Assembly: GCA_030448265.1 (NCBI GenBank) | Contig: JAUJNG010000016.1 | Coordinates: 62,001 to 126,000 of the forward strand | Direction: 5' to 3' | Length of the DNA stretch: 64,000 nucleotides | Origin: Abditibacterium sp. | GTDB taxonomy: Bacteria; Armatimonadota; Abditibacteriia; Abditibacteriales; Abditibacteriaceae | In this document: positions 34,282 to 43,355 of the stretch, piece by piece | How positions within the stretch are numbered: position 1 is the first letter of the stretch | How the letters are laid out: each line of letters starts with the position of its first letter | The notes under the pieces: generated by a model | Told to the model about the DNA's origin: nothing | The model's input: only the letters and a program-made list of their open reading frames with translations | Database searches by the model: none | Position numbers and translations under genes: made by a program

Positions 34282-34829
34282 GGAGTGGAGTTTATTAGCC
34301 ACAGAGAACACAGATGGATTCGCAGATAAACACAGATTTCTTTCTCTAAAATAGACCTCTTGCAAAAGTAGCGAAAGCGGTTTGTAGGGTGCCGCGAGGC
34401 GCGTGTGGAAAGCGTCCCAGGGTCTCCACACGCGCCTCGCGGCACCCCTACAAAGCTACGAACATCCAAATCTCTGCACTTTTGCAAGAGGTTTATTTCG
34501 TAAAGTGGCCAATGCGGCCATTTATCTGTTGCAGTCACACCTGCCGATTTAAGTGGTGCGCTGTATCAATAACGGCACAATAAGCCGTCGGACTCGACCA
34601 CCCTGTCATGGCTTTGGCAAGAGATTTCGCCGCTTGCCCTGAACGCTCAAAAGAGATGGCCTCACGGGAGACCGTCACTTTTTGGCGGGTTGCCTCGGCA
34701 TCGCGCGGTTAAAGCGTGTCTTATGGCATTTGCATCTTTGGGAGCGCGAGCATCCTTCTCGCAGGCAATGGACGACCTGCGGGCCAGGATGCCCGCGCTC
34801 CCAGGGATGCACGCGCACTGAGACACGCT
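34282..34829. other. Gene-poor gap between dusB and PAP2 gene
   Basis: 548 bp with no convincing gene. It holds a half copy of a family D arm (TAGCCACAGAGAACACAGAT, 34299), two complete inverted repeats (34348-34498 and 34712-34830) and about 200 bp of other sequence. In the latter the minus strand has a roughly 46-codon open stretch (VTVSREAISFERSG...) ending in TGA that I cannot assign; it may be a gene remnant. Confidence 0.6.
34348..34498. repeat. Long intergenic inverted repeat, family J copy 1
   Basis: AAATAGACCTCTTGCAAAAG (34348) pairs with CTTTTGCAAGAGGTTTATTT ending 34498; an inner stem (GCCGCGAGGCGCG and CGCGCCTCGCGGC) is shared with the element at 41513-41624. Confidence 0.88.
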
Positions 34830-34830
34830 T
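34712..34830. repeat. Long intergenic inverted repeat K
   Basis: AAGCGTGTCT (34712) pairs with AGACACGCTT ending 34830, the first base of the PAP2 stop codon. An inner stem GGGAGCGCGAGCATCC pairs with GGATGCCCGCGCTCCC. Arms are shorter than in other elements. Confidence 0.8.
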
Positions 34831-35495
34831 CAGGGCCTGGTTTGAAGTGCGCGCGTCACGGCGATGCTGACCGGCAGCCAGATGAGACCCAGAACGACGC
34901 CGCCCAACACATCGCTGAAAAAATGCGCGCCCAGCACCACGCGGCTGTAGGCCATCAAAACCGTCGCCACCAGGGTGGCGGCGACCGCGCCCGCCGTCCA
35001 CCACGCGCCTTTGCCCTGGCGCCATCCGACGAACGCCGTGAGGCCGCACAGCGCGAAAATCACCGCGACGTGGCCGCTCGGATAGGCCGAAGACCAGTGA
35101 GATTTGACCGCCCAATCGACATCGGGGCGCGCCACGTCGTAAAACTCTTTGGCTGCCAGAGCCACCAGAGCGGGCAGCGCCACCGCGCACAGGAAGCCAA
35201 TGGCATCGTGGAGCCGGTTTTTGCGCCAGAAGATCCACGAGGTCAAAGCCATGAGAGGCCAGATCACAGGCGTCGATACGAGTTTCGACCAGCCCATCAA
35301 AAACAGGCCGGAAGCCGAATCGCGCGGCGTGGCACGGTGCCACGCCCCAAGCAAAAGCGGGTCGAGGCCGCGCAACGGGCCTTGCGTCGCCGCCCAGTAA
35401 ACCGCGTGCAGCGCGGGCGCCGACACAACAACGCCGAAAATCAGCCAGGCGAGGGCGCGTTTCCAACCCGCGTTGTTCCAGCTTTCACGATGCAT
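34830..35495 (-). CDS. PAP2-family phosphatase
   Basis: 221 residues from MHRESWNN at 35495. Several TM helices and the three acid phosphatase motifs are visible: KEFYDVARP, YPSGH and SRVVLGAHFFSD. Such enzymes dephosphorylate undecaprenyl pyrophosphate or lipid phosphates at the inner membrane. Its start overlaps the end of the DUF2254 gene by 11 nt, the last of four coupled genes. The stop touches an inverted repeat. Confidence 0.9.
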   Translation of the reverse strand: MHRESWNNAGWKRALAWLIFGVVVSAPALHAVYWAATQGPLRGLDPLLLGAWHRATPRDSASGLFLMGWSKLVSTPVIWPLMALTSWIFWRKNRLHDAIGFLCAVALPALVALAAKEFYDVARPDVDWAVKSHWSSAYPSGHVAVIFALCGLTAFVGWRQGKGAWWTAGAVAATLVATVLMAYSRVVLGAHFFSDVLGGVVLGLIWLPVSIAVTRALQTRP

Positions 35496-36861
35496 GAAGT
35501 TCGCTGTGGCTTTTGCTGCCAATATCTGCCCCGTCACGCGTTTGTAGCGCGCGCAGCGCCGCCGCGTGATGCTCCTCGACGGTGGCGATCTCGAAATCCA
35601 GACTCAGATTGGCGCGTGCCGCTTGCAGCATTTTCGCGGCGTGACGGCGCAGCGTGGTGCGGTCGTCCTCGCGCCTGAGATGCGGCGCCAGGCGCGCGAT
35701 GATGTCGAGAAGATGCGCGCCCACTCCCGAATTGCTGCCCCCGTAATGACGAATCGGGTCGAAAGCCGCGTCCGCCGCCTGATCGAAGGTCAGGGCTTCG
35801 GTGACCACGCGCAAATGGCCCTCGTCGTCGTAGCGCAGACCAGAAGGGATTTCGCGTTTGGCTAAAAGCGCGAGGGCGCGGCCCTGACGGTCGAGGCACA
35901 TCATCGCGGTGAAAGGGTCGTTGATGCCAGGACTGAGCGCGCGCACCGCGATTTCGGTGAGCTGGTTGATGGGAAACAGCGCGTCCTGGGCGTCGGTGCG
36001 CTGCACGCCAAAAGAAAACGCCTCGTTGACCGCTTTTTCCATCGCGGCATCGAAGCGCGCGGCGGGCCAGACCTTCGCCAGAGCATCGCCCTCAATCACC
36101 AGGGCGCCAGGGCGATGCGGCAGATGCAGCACGCAACCGTGCTGCACCGCGAGCTGCATCAGGCCGTCGCCGTCCACGTTTTGCACATAGCCGCCGCTTT
36201 GCGCCGCGACGGGGCGCGAATCGAGATCGAAATCGGGAATCTCCTTTTCGGCCTGTTTTTCATTGATGCCCGCCATTTGCTGCGGATCGCGGCCTACTTC
36301 GTCGGGAAAAAGGCGCTCGACGGCTTCATCGAACTCCCGTCCCACGTTGGCGATGACGTGCGAGGCTTGAATGCCCTGCGAGATGTGATGGATGAAATAA
36401 ATCAGCGCGCTCACGCACAAAACCGTCAGGCCGATGGCGACCGTGACCGCCAGATGCGGCACGAAGCGGATTTCTTCGACGCCGCGCACCGAACGCAGCA
36501 CCAGCAGACAATACATGAAGGTGCCGATAAAGGCGCCCAGCACCAACTGATTGCCTCTGTCGCGGATGAAATTTCGCAGCAGACGCGGCCCGAACTGCCC
36601 CGAAGCGAGGGTGAGCGCCGCGATGGTGATCGAAAAAGTCACGCCCGCGATGGACAACACCGAATTGGCGATGGCCGAGAGCATCGAGCGCGCGCCCTCG
36701 ACGCCGCCGCTATAAAGATACGCCGTGCCGCGCACCGCATTACTTCTGTCCAGTTCCACCATGCCCAAAGCCAGAACGCTGGCGAAAAAGGTTATCAGCG
36801 ACGGGATGAACCAGAAACTGGAGTGCAGATTGTCCCTGAGCGCGCCGATTTTGGCCTTCAC
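35485..36861 (-). CDS. DUF2254 membrane protein
   Basis: 458 residues. The first 150 contain four hydrophobic helices (FWFIPSLITFFASVLALGM, AGVTFSITIAALTLASGQF, LVLGAFIGTFMYCLLVL, LTVLCVSALIYFIHHI), matching DUF2254 proteins. The C-terminal part is cytoplasmic with GVQRTDAQDALFPINQL and ALSPGINDPFTA segments. Function unknown. The start overlaps the mscS stop in an ATGA junction, and the PAP2 gene overlaps its own end, so all are co-translated. Confidence 0.88.
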   Translation of the reverse strand: MKAKIGALRDNLHSSFWFIPSLITFFASVLALGMVELDRSNAVRGTAYLYSGGVEGARSMLSAIANSVLSIAGVTFSITIAALTLASGQFGPRLLRNFIRDRGNQLVLGAFIGTFMYCLLVLRSVRGVEEIRFVPHLAVTVAIGLTVLCVSALIYFIHHISQGIQASHVIANVGREFDEAVERLFPDEVGRDPQQMAGINEKQAEKEIPDFDLDSRPVAAQSGGYVQNVDGDGLMQLAVQHGCVLHLPHRPGALVIEGDALAKVWPAARFDAAMEKAVNEAFSFGVQRTDAQDALFPINQLTEIAVRALSPGINDPFTAMMCLDRQGRALALLAKREIPSGLRYDDEGHLRVVTEALTFDQAADAAFDPIRHYGGSNSGVGAHLLDIIARLAPHLRREDDRTTLRRHAAKMLQAARANLSLDFEIATVEEHHAAALRALQTRDGADIGSKSHSELHAS

Positions 36862-37892
36862 GCGCCGCTCCCGTCGCGGCTGGAATGGTTGCGGCTTTCA
36901 TCTTTTGAGGTGTTGGAAAATTCCTGAGACGATTCCCGCTCGCGCGCCACTTGTTCCACAGCCAGGCCGAGGCGCGCTGGCGGCGGCACTTCGTTCTGTC
37001 CGGCGGGCCAGCCTTCGCGCTGGCGCGAGCGGTCGCCATCGCTTGCCTCGGTCTGGTCGTGGAAGAGGATCTGTTGGGTCGGAAACGGCAGGTCGATGCC
37101 GTTTTGAGTCAGCGTGTTCTTGATGGCAAAAAGCACTGCGTCGCGCACCTGGAGTTCATCGGCGCGGCGCGGCGGCTTGACCCACCAGCGCGCGCGGATG
37201 TTGACGGTGCTGCCCGCCAGTTCAAAAACCAAAACGTCGGGCGCGGGTTCGCGCAGCACGTCGGGCACGCTTTTGATGGCTTCGAGAATCAGTGCGCGGG
37301 CGCGCTCCACGTCGTCGCCGTAGCCCACGCCGACATCGTAGTCGAAGCGCCGTTCGGCATACGCGGTGTTGACGATCACCGATTGGTTGAACAGATTGCC
37401 GTTGGGAATCACGATGCGCCGCCCGTCGTAGGTTTTGATGAAAGTGGCGCGGGTCTGGATGTCCTCGACGGTGCCCTCGAACTCGCCGACGCGGATTTGG
37501 TCGCCGATGCGAAACGGTTCGGTGAGCAAAATCAAAATGCCGGCCAAAAAGTTTTGCAGGATGTCTTTAAAGGCAAAACCAATCGCCACACTCGAAATGC
37601 CCAGCAGTTGGATGAGCTGGGCGGGCTGAAAGCCAGGCAGCGCGATGACGAGGGCGATGAGCAGCCCGATAAACACGATGAGGCCGTGAGCCAGACGGCC
37701 CATGACCAGGCCGAGGCTGAGGTGCTTGCGACGCTTTTCGGCGAAATGGCGCATGGTGGAGCGCACCAGGCGGCCCACTACAGAGAATAGCGCGAACACG
37801 ATGAGCGCGATGACGATGTAGGGCAGTCGTTCGACGAAGCCCTGTCCCATGGCGCGCACCGATTGCAGCGCGTCAGACATATCCAATTTCAT
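36858..37892 (-). CDS. Small-conductance mechanosensitive channel family protein
   Basis: 344 residues with TM helices at about 20-40, 65-85 and 90-125. The third is the pore-lining type (LLGISSVAIGFAFKDILQNFLAG), followed by the beta domain (FRIGDQIRVGEFEGTVEDIQTRAT and PNGNLFNQSV). It opens under membrane tension to release solutes. The C-terminal 60 residues are a hydrophilic extension. It overlaps the upstream small gene and downstream DUF2254 gene by 4 nt each (ATGA), so it is the centre of a translationally coupled operon. Confidence 0.93.
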   Translation of the reverse strand: MKLDMSDALQSVRAMGQGFVERLPYIVIALIVFALFSVVGRLVRSTMRHFAEKRRKHLSLGLVMGRLAHGLIVFIGLLIALVIALPGFQPAQLIQLLGISSVAIGFAFKDILQNFLAGILILLTEPFRIGDQIRVGEFEGTVEDIQTRATFIKTYDGRRIVIPNGNLFNQSVIVNTAYAERRFDYDVGVGYGDDVERARALILEAIKSVPDVLREPAPDVLVFELAGSTVNIRARWWVKPPRRADELQVRDAVLFAIKNTLTQNGIDLPFPTQQILFHDQTEASDGDRSRQREGWPAGQNEVPPPARLGLAVEQVARERESSQEFSNTSKDESRNHSSRDGSGA

Positions 37893-38143
37893 GAAATCGC
37901 GCTTTCGATGGAGGTGTCGTCGGAAGCCGCGTTGCGGCGCAGGGTCATCCAGACCAGTCCCAGCGCCAGCAGGGCCAGAGCTGCGGCGCGGAGCGGTTCG
38001 CGTTGCGCGAAGTCGAGCGAGTTGGAAACGATGCCGCGCGCTTCGTCCTTCATGCCCTGCGCTTGCTGGCGGGCTTTGCGCTCGGCGAAGCGAGCCAGGG
38101 CGGCTTTGAGTCGTGCTTTGAGAGAGTCGAGAATGGGTTGCAT
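37889..38143 (-). CDS. Small membrane-anchored helical protein (DUF883/YqjD-like)
   Basis: 84 residues from MQPILDSLKARLK at 38143. A charged amphipathic helix (residues 1-45, ARFAERKARQQAQG) precedes one C-terminal hydrophobic segment (AAALALLALGLVWMTL). This is the layout of ElaB/YqjD-type ribosome or membrane anchors, though similarity is by shape only. It opens the coupled operon with mscS, DUF2254 and PAP2. Upstream in-frame ATGs overlap the divergent gene. Confidence 0.6.
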   Translation of the reverse strand: MQPILDSLKARLKAALARFAERKARQQAQGMKDEARGIVSNSLDFAQREPLRAAALALLALGLVWMTLRRNAASDDTSIESAIS

Positions 38144-38242
38144 AGTGTGGGGGCGTTCAAAAACGATGCCCGCGCTGCGAGATAGACTCGCGGGCGCGAG
38201 GATCTCCATGATGAACCATCCCCACCCGCAAGGACGAACCCG

Positions 38243-38434
38243 ATGAGCGCGATAAACCCCGAAGTGCATGAACTGGAAGCGCAGATCGAACGGCTGCGCG
38301 CGGAAAACGCGGCGCTGCAAAACGCCCTGAGCGTCGCCGAGCGCGAGCGCGACGAATGGCGCATCGTGGCCGAGCAGTGCGCGCCTCTGGGCGGCGAAAT
38401 CGGAGACGCCGCCAAAACCGTGGAGAAACTTTAG
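38243..38434 (+). CDS. Small coiled-coil protein
   Basis: 63 residues with an uninterrupted heptad pattern (LEAQIERLRAENAALQNAL from about residue 11), then a short polar tail. It would form a parallel coiled coil. Family unknown. It is plausible as a real gene because of its good heptads and the following inverted repeat near the stop, but its small size makes it uncertain. It lies between a divergent membrane operon and a metalloprotease gene. Confidence 0.5.
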   Translation: MSAINPEVHELEAQIERLRAENAALQNALSVAERERDEWRIVAEQCAPLGGEIGDAAKTVEKL

Positions 38435-38437
38435 TTG

Positions 38438-38528
38438 TCGCGCGAAGACGCAGAGGCGCAGAGAGGGTTTGGGAGGAGTGCATTAGACTTCTTGCAAAAT
38501 CTCTCTGCGCCTCTGCGTCTCCGCGCGA
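38438..38528. repeat. Long intergenic inverted repeat L
   Basis: TCGCGCGAAGACGCAGAGGC (38438) pairs with a GCCTCTGCGTCTCCGCGCGA arm ending 38528. The left arm starts 3 bp after the small gene's stop and the right arm ends 8 bp before the protease ATG. Confidence 0.9.
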
Positions 38529-38536
38529 AATTAAAC

Positions 38537-39805
38537 ATGAAAACCGCTTTCTCTCGATTTATCGGCCTTGCCGTCGCGCCTCTGGTTATAGGTTTGCTCG
38601 CCTCTTCTGTTTGTGCCCAGGTTCCGGCCCCTAAAATCGACGCTCGCACCGCTCAAAACATGGTGGAGCGCGTTCTCAAAGAAACCAGCGCGATTCGCGG
38701 CCTCCGCATCAAGCGCGCGGTGCCGAGCGGCGTGCAGTCGCGCGCCGGCATCGAGCAGATGGTCGAGAAACAGCTAAAAAAAAGCGTGTCGGCCAATGAA
38801 CTGGCCGCGACGGACGTGTTTCTCAAGCAACTCGGACTGGCTCCGGCGAATTTCAATCTCAAAGCGTATTATGTGAAGATGCTGGGCGAGCAGATCGCGG
38901 GCTACTACGACACGCAGACCAAAAAATTCTACACCGCGCAAAGCGTTGATCCCCTGCAACTCGAAACCGTCATGGCGCACGAACTCACTCACGCGCTGCA
39001 AGATCAGCATTTCGACCTCAGCCGTCTGGAAAAGTGGCCGCGCCACGATTCGGATGCTCGCGTGGCGATGTCGGCTTTGGTCGAAGGCGATGCGACTCTC
39101 ACCATGTCGCGCTATATGACGCGCAATCCGCTGCGCTTTTTGGGGGTTTTGGGTTCGGCGCTCAAACCGCAGCCTAAGGCCCAGGTTTTTGAGAGCGGGC
39201 CGCGCATTTTGCAGGAAAGCCTCACTTTTCCTTATTTGAAAGGCATGGTCTTCGCCTCGAATCTCTACAAAACCGGCGGCTGGCCGCAGGTTTCGCGCGC
39301 TTTCACGGAGATGCCGCAGTCGAGCGAACAAATTCTCCATTTCGAGAAATATCTCGCCCGCGAAGCGCCCCTCAAGGTGCCGCCGCGCGATTTGAGCCGC
39401 CAGTTGGGACGCGGCTGGACAGTGCTGGATCACGATGTCAACGGCGAAATGGGCCTGGCGCTGATTGTGGGCGAATATGTAAAGGAGCAGGGCGCCGCCG
39501 AGCGCGCTGCTGCCGGATGGGGCGGCGACCGCTACACGGTGTATCGCGGCCCCAAAGGTGCCGCTTTGGTGGTGCAGGACTGCCTGTGGGACAGCGAGGC
39601 GCAGGCGCGCGAATGGCGGGAGGCTTACGCGCGGCGCAGCACGAATCGTTTCGGTGCGCCGCCGCGACAGCGAGGAAAAGTGCAAGTCTGGAGCGCCGCG
39701 CGCAACGGCGTGTGGATGGAGCAGCGAGGCCGCCGCGTGCTGATTCTGGAAGGCACCGTGGGCACTTTCAACCCGAGGCCCATTCTGGCCGCGTTGTGGC
39801 GTTAG
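38537..39805 (+). CDS. Exported zinc metalloprotease-like protein
   Basis: 422 residues with a signal peptide (RFIGLAVAPLVIGLLASSVCAQ). The zinc site is His148-Glu149-x2-His152 in MAHELTHALQDQHF, with a candidate third ligand Glu in ALVEGDATLT. The length and AGYYDTQTKKFYTA segment fit M48/gluzincin-like families of unknown substrate. It is exported, probably to the periplasm. The 34 upstream codons open in frame come from the inverted repeat and are excluded. It ends 1 bp into another inverted repeat. Confidence 0.75.
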   Translation: MKTAFSRFIGLAVAPLVIGLLASSVCAQVPAPKIDARTAQNMVERVLKETSAIRGLRIKRAVPSGVQSRAGIEQMVEKQLKKSVSANELAATDVFLKQLGLAPANFNLKAYYVKMLGEQIAGYYDTQTKKFYTAQSVDPLQLETVMAHELTHALQDQHFDLSRLEKWPRHDSDARVAMSALVEGDATLTMSRYMTRNPLRFLGVLGSALKPQPKAQVFESGPRILQESLTFPYLKGMVFASNLYKTGGWPQVSRAFTEMPQSSEQILHFEKYLAREAPLKVPPRDLSRQLGRGWTVLDHDVNGEMGLALIVGEYVKEQGAAERAAAGWGGDRYTVYRGPKGAALVVQDCLWDSEAQAREWREAYARRSTNRFGAPPRQRGKVQVWSAARNGVWMEQRGRRVLILEGTVGTFNPRPILAALWR

Positions 39806-39866
39806 CGCGCGTTTAAAAAGTCTCAGGTTTGCCGAAACAGAATGACGGGGACTTTTAAACGCGCTC
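39804..39866. repeat. Short-arm inverted repeat M after metalloprotease
   Basis: AGCGCGCGTTTAAAAAGTC (39804) pairs with GACTTTTAAACGCGCT ending near 39866. It overlaps the stop codon of the metalloprotease. About 200 bp of unassigned sequence follow before the next gene. Confidence 0.8.
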
Positions 39867-40068
39867 TTAGCGCTGGGCGCAGGTTGGTAGCCGAATTGCA
39901 GACCGATATTTCCATTCCAGAACGAGACCATCGCGAATATTGCGAATTCAATAGTCAACCCACTGGCTGCTATTTCGAATTTGACGCTGAGGCGCGGCTT
40001 TTATTGGAGCGACCTTTTAGTTGGTTGTTCGTCTGGTTAGTCCCAACAAAATTCGAGAGCACCACCCC

Positions 40069-41478
40069 ATGTCAACGCCGTCTCCCCTTCTTGATTCCGT
40101 TTCCCAGACCGATTCCCCCGCCGCGCGGGAGGTCTTTTTCGACCTTTTCGACGGCCAGGCCTGCGATTGCGAACTCGAAAATGCCTCGCGTTTTTTGAGC
40201 GCGCAGTTGGAACACGCGGCGCGGCTCGACAGCGATCTGCCGCGCGAAATGGAAGGTCTTTACGCCTGGATGGAAGCCAACGGCGAGGAAGTGGGGCGCC
40301 GTTACAAGGCGTATCTCGAAGCGCGCAAAGCGGGCGGCGGACGGCGCTATTTTCCCACCAAATCGCACGCGCTCTATTTCATCAAATCCGTCGCGCCTAC
40401 CAAAATGGTGGATGGCGCCTGGCTTTACGGCCTGCTGGATCACTGGCAAGACACGCGCTTCTCGGCGCTCATCAAAACTTATCTCGAAGAGTTGGGCGAA
40501 GGTCTGCCGACCAAAAACCACGTCGTTCTCTACCAGAAACTGCTCGCCGCGCAGGGCTGCGAACGCTGGGACGATTTAGGTGACGAAAATTACGTCCAGG
40601 GCGCGATTCAACTTGCTCTGGCCTACGGCGCCGAGCGTTTTTTGCCCGAAGTCATCGGCTTCAATCTGGGCTACGAACAGTTGCCGCTGCACCTGCTGAT
40701 AACGGCGTATGAACTCAAAGAACTCGGCATCGACCCTTATTATTTCACGCTGCACATCACCGTCGATAACTCCGATAGCGGGCACGCCAAAAAAGCCGTC
40801 GATGCCATTTTCGATGCGGTTCCCAAACTCGGCGACGCCGACGAATTCTATCACCGCGTCTGCAACGGCTACAAACTCAATTTTCTGGGCGCCAATACCA
40901 ATTCGGTGATCGAATCGTTCGACCTGGAGCGCGAGATGATCGCCATTTTCGCGCGCAAAAGCGTGGTGGGTCAGTTCGCCCACTCCGATTATCGCCTTGT
41001 CGCGGGCCGCACCGTCAACGAGTGGCTTTCTGACCCCAGCCAGACCGCCGATTTCATCGCGGCGATGGAAGCGGAAGGCTGGTTCAAGCGCCATCAAGAC
41101 CCGCAAATCAGCCGCTTCTGGAAGCTGATTGAGGGCGAAAAAGCGAAGATGTTCGGCGTTTTCAGCGCCTACGAGCAGCAGGTGATCTACGATTGGATCG
41201 CCGGCGATGCCGTCGAGGAGTTCAGCGGCGCCGCGCGCGGGCCTCGCCTTTCGCTCGAAACCAAACAGCGTCTCTTGGAAGCGGCGGAAACTCAAGCCGC
41301 CAAACCGCCAGGCGACAACGATTTCGACGCCGAAGTTCGCATTCTGGAACGAAGCCTGACCTCAGCGGTGGATCAGCAAGATGCCATGTCCAAACTCATC
41401 GCAATGATGTCTCCGGCCCAGCATCACACCCCGCCAGGACTGATGGCGACGCGAATTTTTAACGATGTGTTGGGGTGA
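40069..41478 (+). CDS. Iron-containing redox enzyme (heme-oxygenase-like fold)
   Basis: 469 residues from MSTPSPLLDSV at 40069. The central part has LGYEQLPLHLLITAYELKEL followed by FTLHITVDNSDSGHAKKAV, the Glu and His spaced as in the heme-oxygenase-like diiron oxidase (HDO) superfamily. Such enzymes carry out N- or C-oxidations with O2. The protein is longer than single-domain members; N- and C-terminal helical parts flank the core. No neighbour indicates a pathway. Substrate unknown. Confidence 0.8.
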   Translation: MSTPSPLLDSVSQTDSPAAREVFFDLFDGQACDCELENASRFLSAQLEHAARLDSDLPREMEGLYAWMEANGEEVGRRYKAYLEARKAGGGRRYFPTKSHALYFIKSVAPTKMVDGAWLYGLLDHWQDTRFSALIKTYLEELGEGLPTKNHVVLYQKLLAAQGCERWDDLGDENYVQGAIQLALAYGAERFLPEVIGFNLGYEQLPLHLLITAYELKELGIDPYYFTLHITVDNSDSGHAKKAVDAIFDAVPKLGDADEFYHRVCNGYKLNFLGANTNSVIESFDLEREMIAIFARKSVVGQFAHSDYRLVAGRTVNEWLSDPSQTADFIAAMEAEGWFKRHQDPQISRFWKLIEGEKAKMFGVFSAYEQQVIYDWIAGDAVEEFSGAARGPRLSLETKQRLLEAAETQAAKPPGDNDFDAEVRILERSLTSAVDQQDAMSKLIAMMSPAQHHTPPGLMATRIFNDVLG

Positions 41479-41512
41479 GAATTTGTTCGGATTTTGCAGC
41501 GAATGTTGACCT

Positions 41513-41624
41513 TTGAGAATCTAATCCGCAAGTTCGTAGTAGCGCCGCGAGGCGCGTTTGTTGTCACTCTGGCCCAAACGCGCCTCGCGGCGCTACTACG
41601 AACTTGCGGATTAGATTCTCAAAC
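41513..41624. repeat. Long intergenic inverted repeat, family J copy 2
   Basis: GATGTTGACCTTTGAGAATC (41513) pairs with GATTCTCAAACATC ending 41624; the stem is nearly perfect over 50 bp. The inner GCCGCGAGGCGCG part matches the element at 34348. Confidence 0.9.
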
Positions 41625-41629
41625 ATCAA

Positions 41630-41718
41630 AATTCGCCGCAAAGGCAGGCGAAGTCCGCCTGCGCGGACTAATGCCCCAACCTGCGAAGGCAGGTTTCGCC
41701 TCCCTTTGCGGCGAATTT
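41630..41718. repeat. Long inverted repeat with family C core, covers methyltransferase stop
   Basis: AATTCGCCGCAAAGG (41630) pairs with CCCTTTGCGGCGAATT ending 41718, and the core AGTCCGCCTGCGCGGACT plus AACCTGCGAAGGCAGGTT is the same as at 15374-15485. The right arm overlaps the stop codon of the methyltransferase gene. It is adjacent to another complete element. Confidence 0.9.
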
Positions 41719-42676
41719 ATTCGCTGACTCTGACTATCAACACCACCGCAGCGATGCGGTCAGCCTCGGCATAAGCGTCGCCTTCCAATTCCTCGCCAAA
41801 AACGTCGGGATCGACTTCTCGATACGACCACGCGCCCTCGAAACCGGCCAAACGCTCTTCCACGGCGGTTCGAAATGGATCGGTGCCGTCCATCATCGCG
41901 GCGCCGGTGTAAAGCAGCAAAGTTCCGCCCTTCGCCAGCCGTTTGAGCGCGGCCTCGACGATGGCGAGCGACAAACCGGCCCCCAGTGGTCCGCCGCCGT
42001 GCCGGTAGGCGCGCTCCGAGGCATCGACCAGATAAGGCGGATTGGCGACGAGGAGGTCGAAATCCCCTTCCACATCGTTCAATAAATCGCTGCGCCGCGC
42101 CGCGACGTTGGCGGCGCCCGCGAGCGCCGCGTTGATGCGCGTGAGGCGCAGCGCGGCGGGGTTGATATCAGTGGCCAGCACCTCGGCCTGGGGGTGCGCC
42201 AGAGCCGTCATTATCGCGCCAGGCCCCGCGCCGCAGCCGATGTCAACCGCGCGGCCAACGGCGGGCAAGCCGGACGCGAAGAGGTTTTGCAGCGCGGCGG
42301 CGTAGCGATAGGTGTCGGGGCCGAAAAATACGGCGTCGTCGTTGGTGGTTGGAAAAGCCGAGTGCCAGAACAACTGTCCGCCCAGACTCGACAAACGCAG
42401 CGAACTGCGCCAGCCCTCGCCATGAGGCACGGCGACTTCGGCCTGATTCATCAACTCCCAAATCGCCGGTGGCAGAATGTCGATTTGAAAAGGACGGCTC
42501 CAACCGAACACGCCCCCCAGATTGGTGGCCCATTCGTTTCCCTTGCGATTGTTAACCCGTTCGTGAGTCGCGGGAGTTACGGTCGTAAAACTGTAGGCGC
42601 CATCGCGCAGGGCGCAAGCGAGCCGGAAAAGCGCGCTGTCAACTTCGTTCAAATCAAAAGGGGGAGTTGTGGGCAT
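41717..42676 (-). CDS. Class I SAM-dependent methyltransferase (RlmG/HemK-like)
   Basis: 319 residues. The SAM-binding motif is VDIGCGAGPGAI near residue 145, and NPPY lies in DLLVANPPYLVD near residue 210, the amide or amino-N methyltransferase signature seen in HemK, RlmG and RsmC. It could modify rRNA bases or a protein glutamine; the exact target is not clear. N-terminal 120 residues form a separate small domain. The stop is in an inverted repeat arm. Confidence 0.83.
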   Translation of the reverse strand: MPTTPPFDLNEVDSALFRLACALRDGAYSFTTVTPATHERVNNRKGNEWATNLGGVFGWSRPFQIDILPPAIWELMNQAEVAVPHGEGWRSSLRLSSLGGQLFWHSAFPTTNDDAVFFGPDTYRYAAALQNLFASGLPAVGRAVDIGCGAGPGAIMTALAHPQAEVLATDINPAALRLTRINAALAGAANVAARRSDLLNDVEGDFDLLVANPPYLVDASERAYRHGGGPLGAGLSLAIVEAALKRLAKGGTLLLYTGAAMMDGTDPFRTAVEERLAGFEGAWSYREVDPDVFGEELEGDAYAEADRIAAVVLIVRVSE

Positions 42677-42773
42677 AGGGAAGAGCGAGGGAGCGCGGGG
42701 GCAATATCGACACCGAACCTGCTTCCGCAGACGTCTTCATCCGTCCTCAAAAGCGAGCACAGGGGTCATCGTG

Positions 42774-43347
42774 TTATTTGTCAGGCGGCCCGAAACTGCC
42801 CCAGCCGAGCAGGAGAAACTCATCGGTTGCCATCCAGAAGCCAGGGACGATGCGTTTGGTCGCGCGAGAAACGGCCACAAATTCGCGCACCTTATCATGG
42901 TTGCCGGTTTCTCTCGCGGTTTGCTGATAGAGATAGCCTGCCCTCGTCAAATGGCTTTGCACCTGAGCGATGATGGCGTCAGGTGCGGCTTTTTGTTGAG
43001 AGTTGGGTGCAGAGCGCGGCCATATCAACACCTCCACGTTGTGCATGACTAAGTTGGGCGCCAACTGTGCCGCTCGCGCCTGGAGCTTGCGCGCGCTGTC
43101 CGCCACGACGGTTTCTTCGCGCATCAACTGAGCGCCAGGCGCCAGAGCAATCTTGGTCACTCCTGAAAACGCGACCGCCTCGCGGCGAAGCGGTTTTGTG
43201 CCGGCTACGCCTGGTGGTGTCGGTGCCCCGCGCTGCGTCCAACTCTGGATGGCCAGCACTCCTGTGATTCCAGCGCATAAAATGGCTCCTAAAAAGAAAC
43301 CATCGCCGCGCGAAGGCCAACGCTTTTTAACTGTGATAGAAAAATTC
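42774..43347 (-). pseudogene. Unknown protein, 5' end apparently removed by IS1 insertion
   Basis: The frame is open from the IS1 boundary at 43348 to the stop near 42774 and contains a signal-anchor-like stretch (GDGFFLGAILCAGITGVLA) with basic residues before it (LKKRWPSRG), then a hydrophilic body. Yet no ATG or GTG occurs before the middle of the hydrophobic stretch (GTG 43259). The natural start would therefore lie upstream, where the IS sits. Possibly a membrane-anchored protein of about 190 residues; family not recognised. It may be dead. Confidence 0.55.
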
Positions 43348-43355
43348 GTAGTGGC

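Noticed and set aside
34282..34431. Longer dusB start giving 50 extra residues
   Set aside because: Those codons are repeat-derived and unlike Dus N-termini; the ATG at 34281 is where homology begins.
34675..35466. 263-codon minus-strand frame over the PAP2 gene
   Set aside because: Out-of-frame shadow; its end runs through an inverted repeat. The PAP2 frame contains all three phosphatase motifs.
42250..42973. Plus-strand frames opposite the methyltransferase
   Set aside because: Antisense of a conserved SAM-methyltransferase; no motif on the plus strand.
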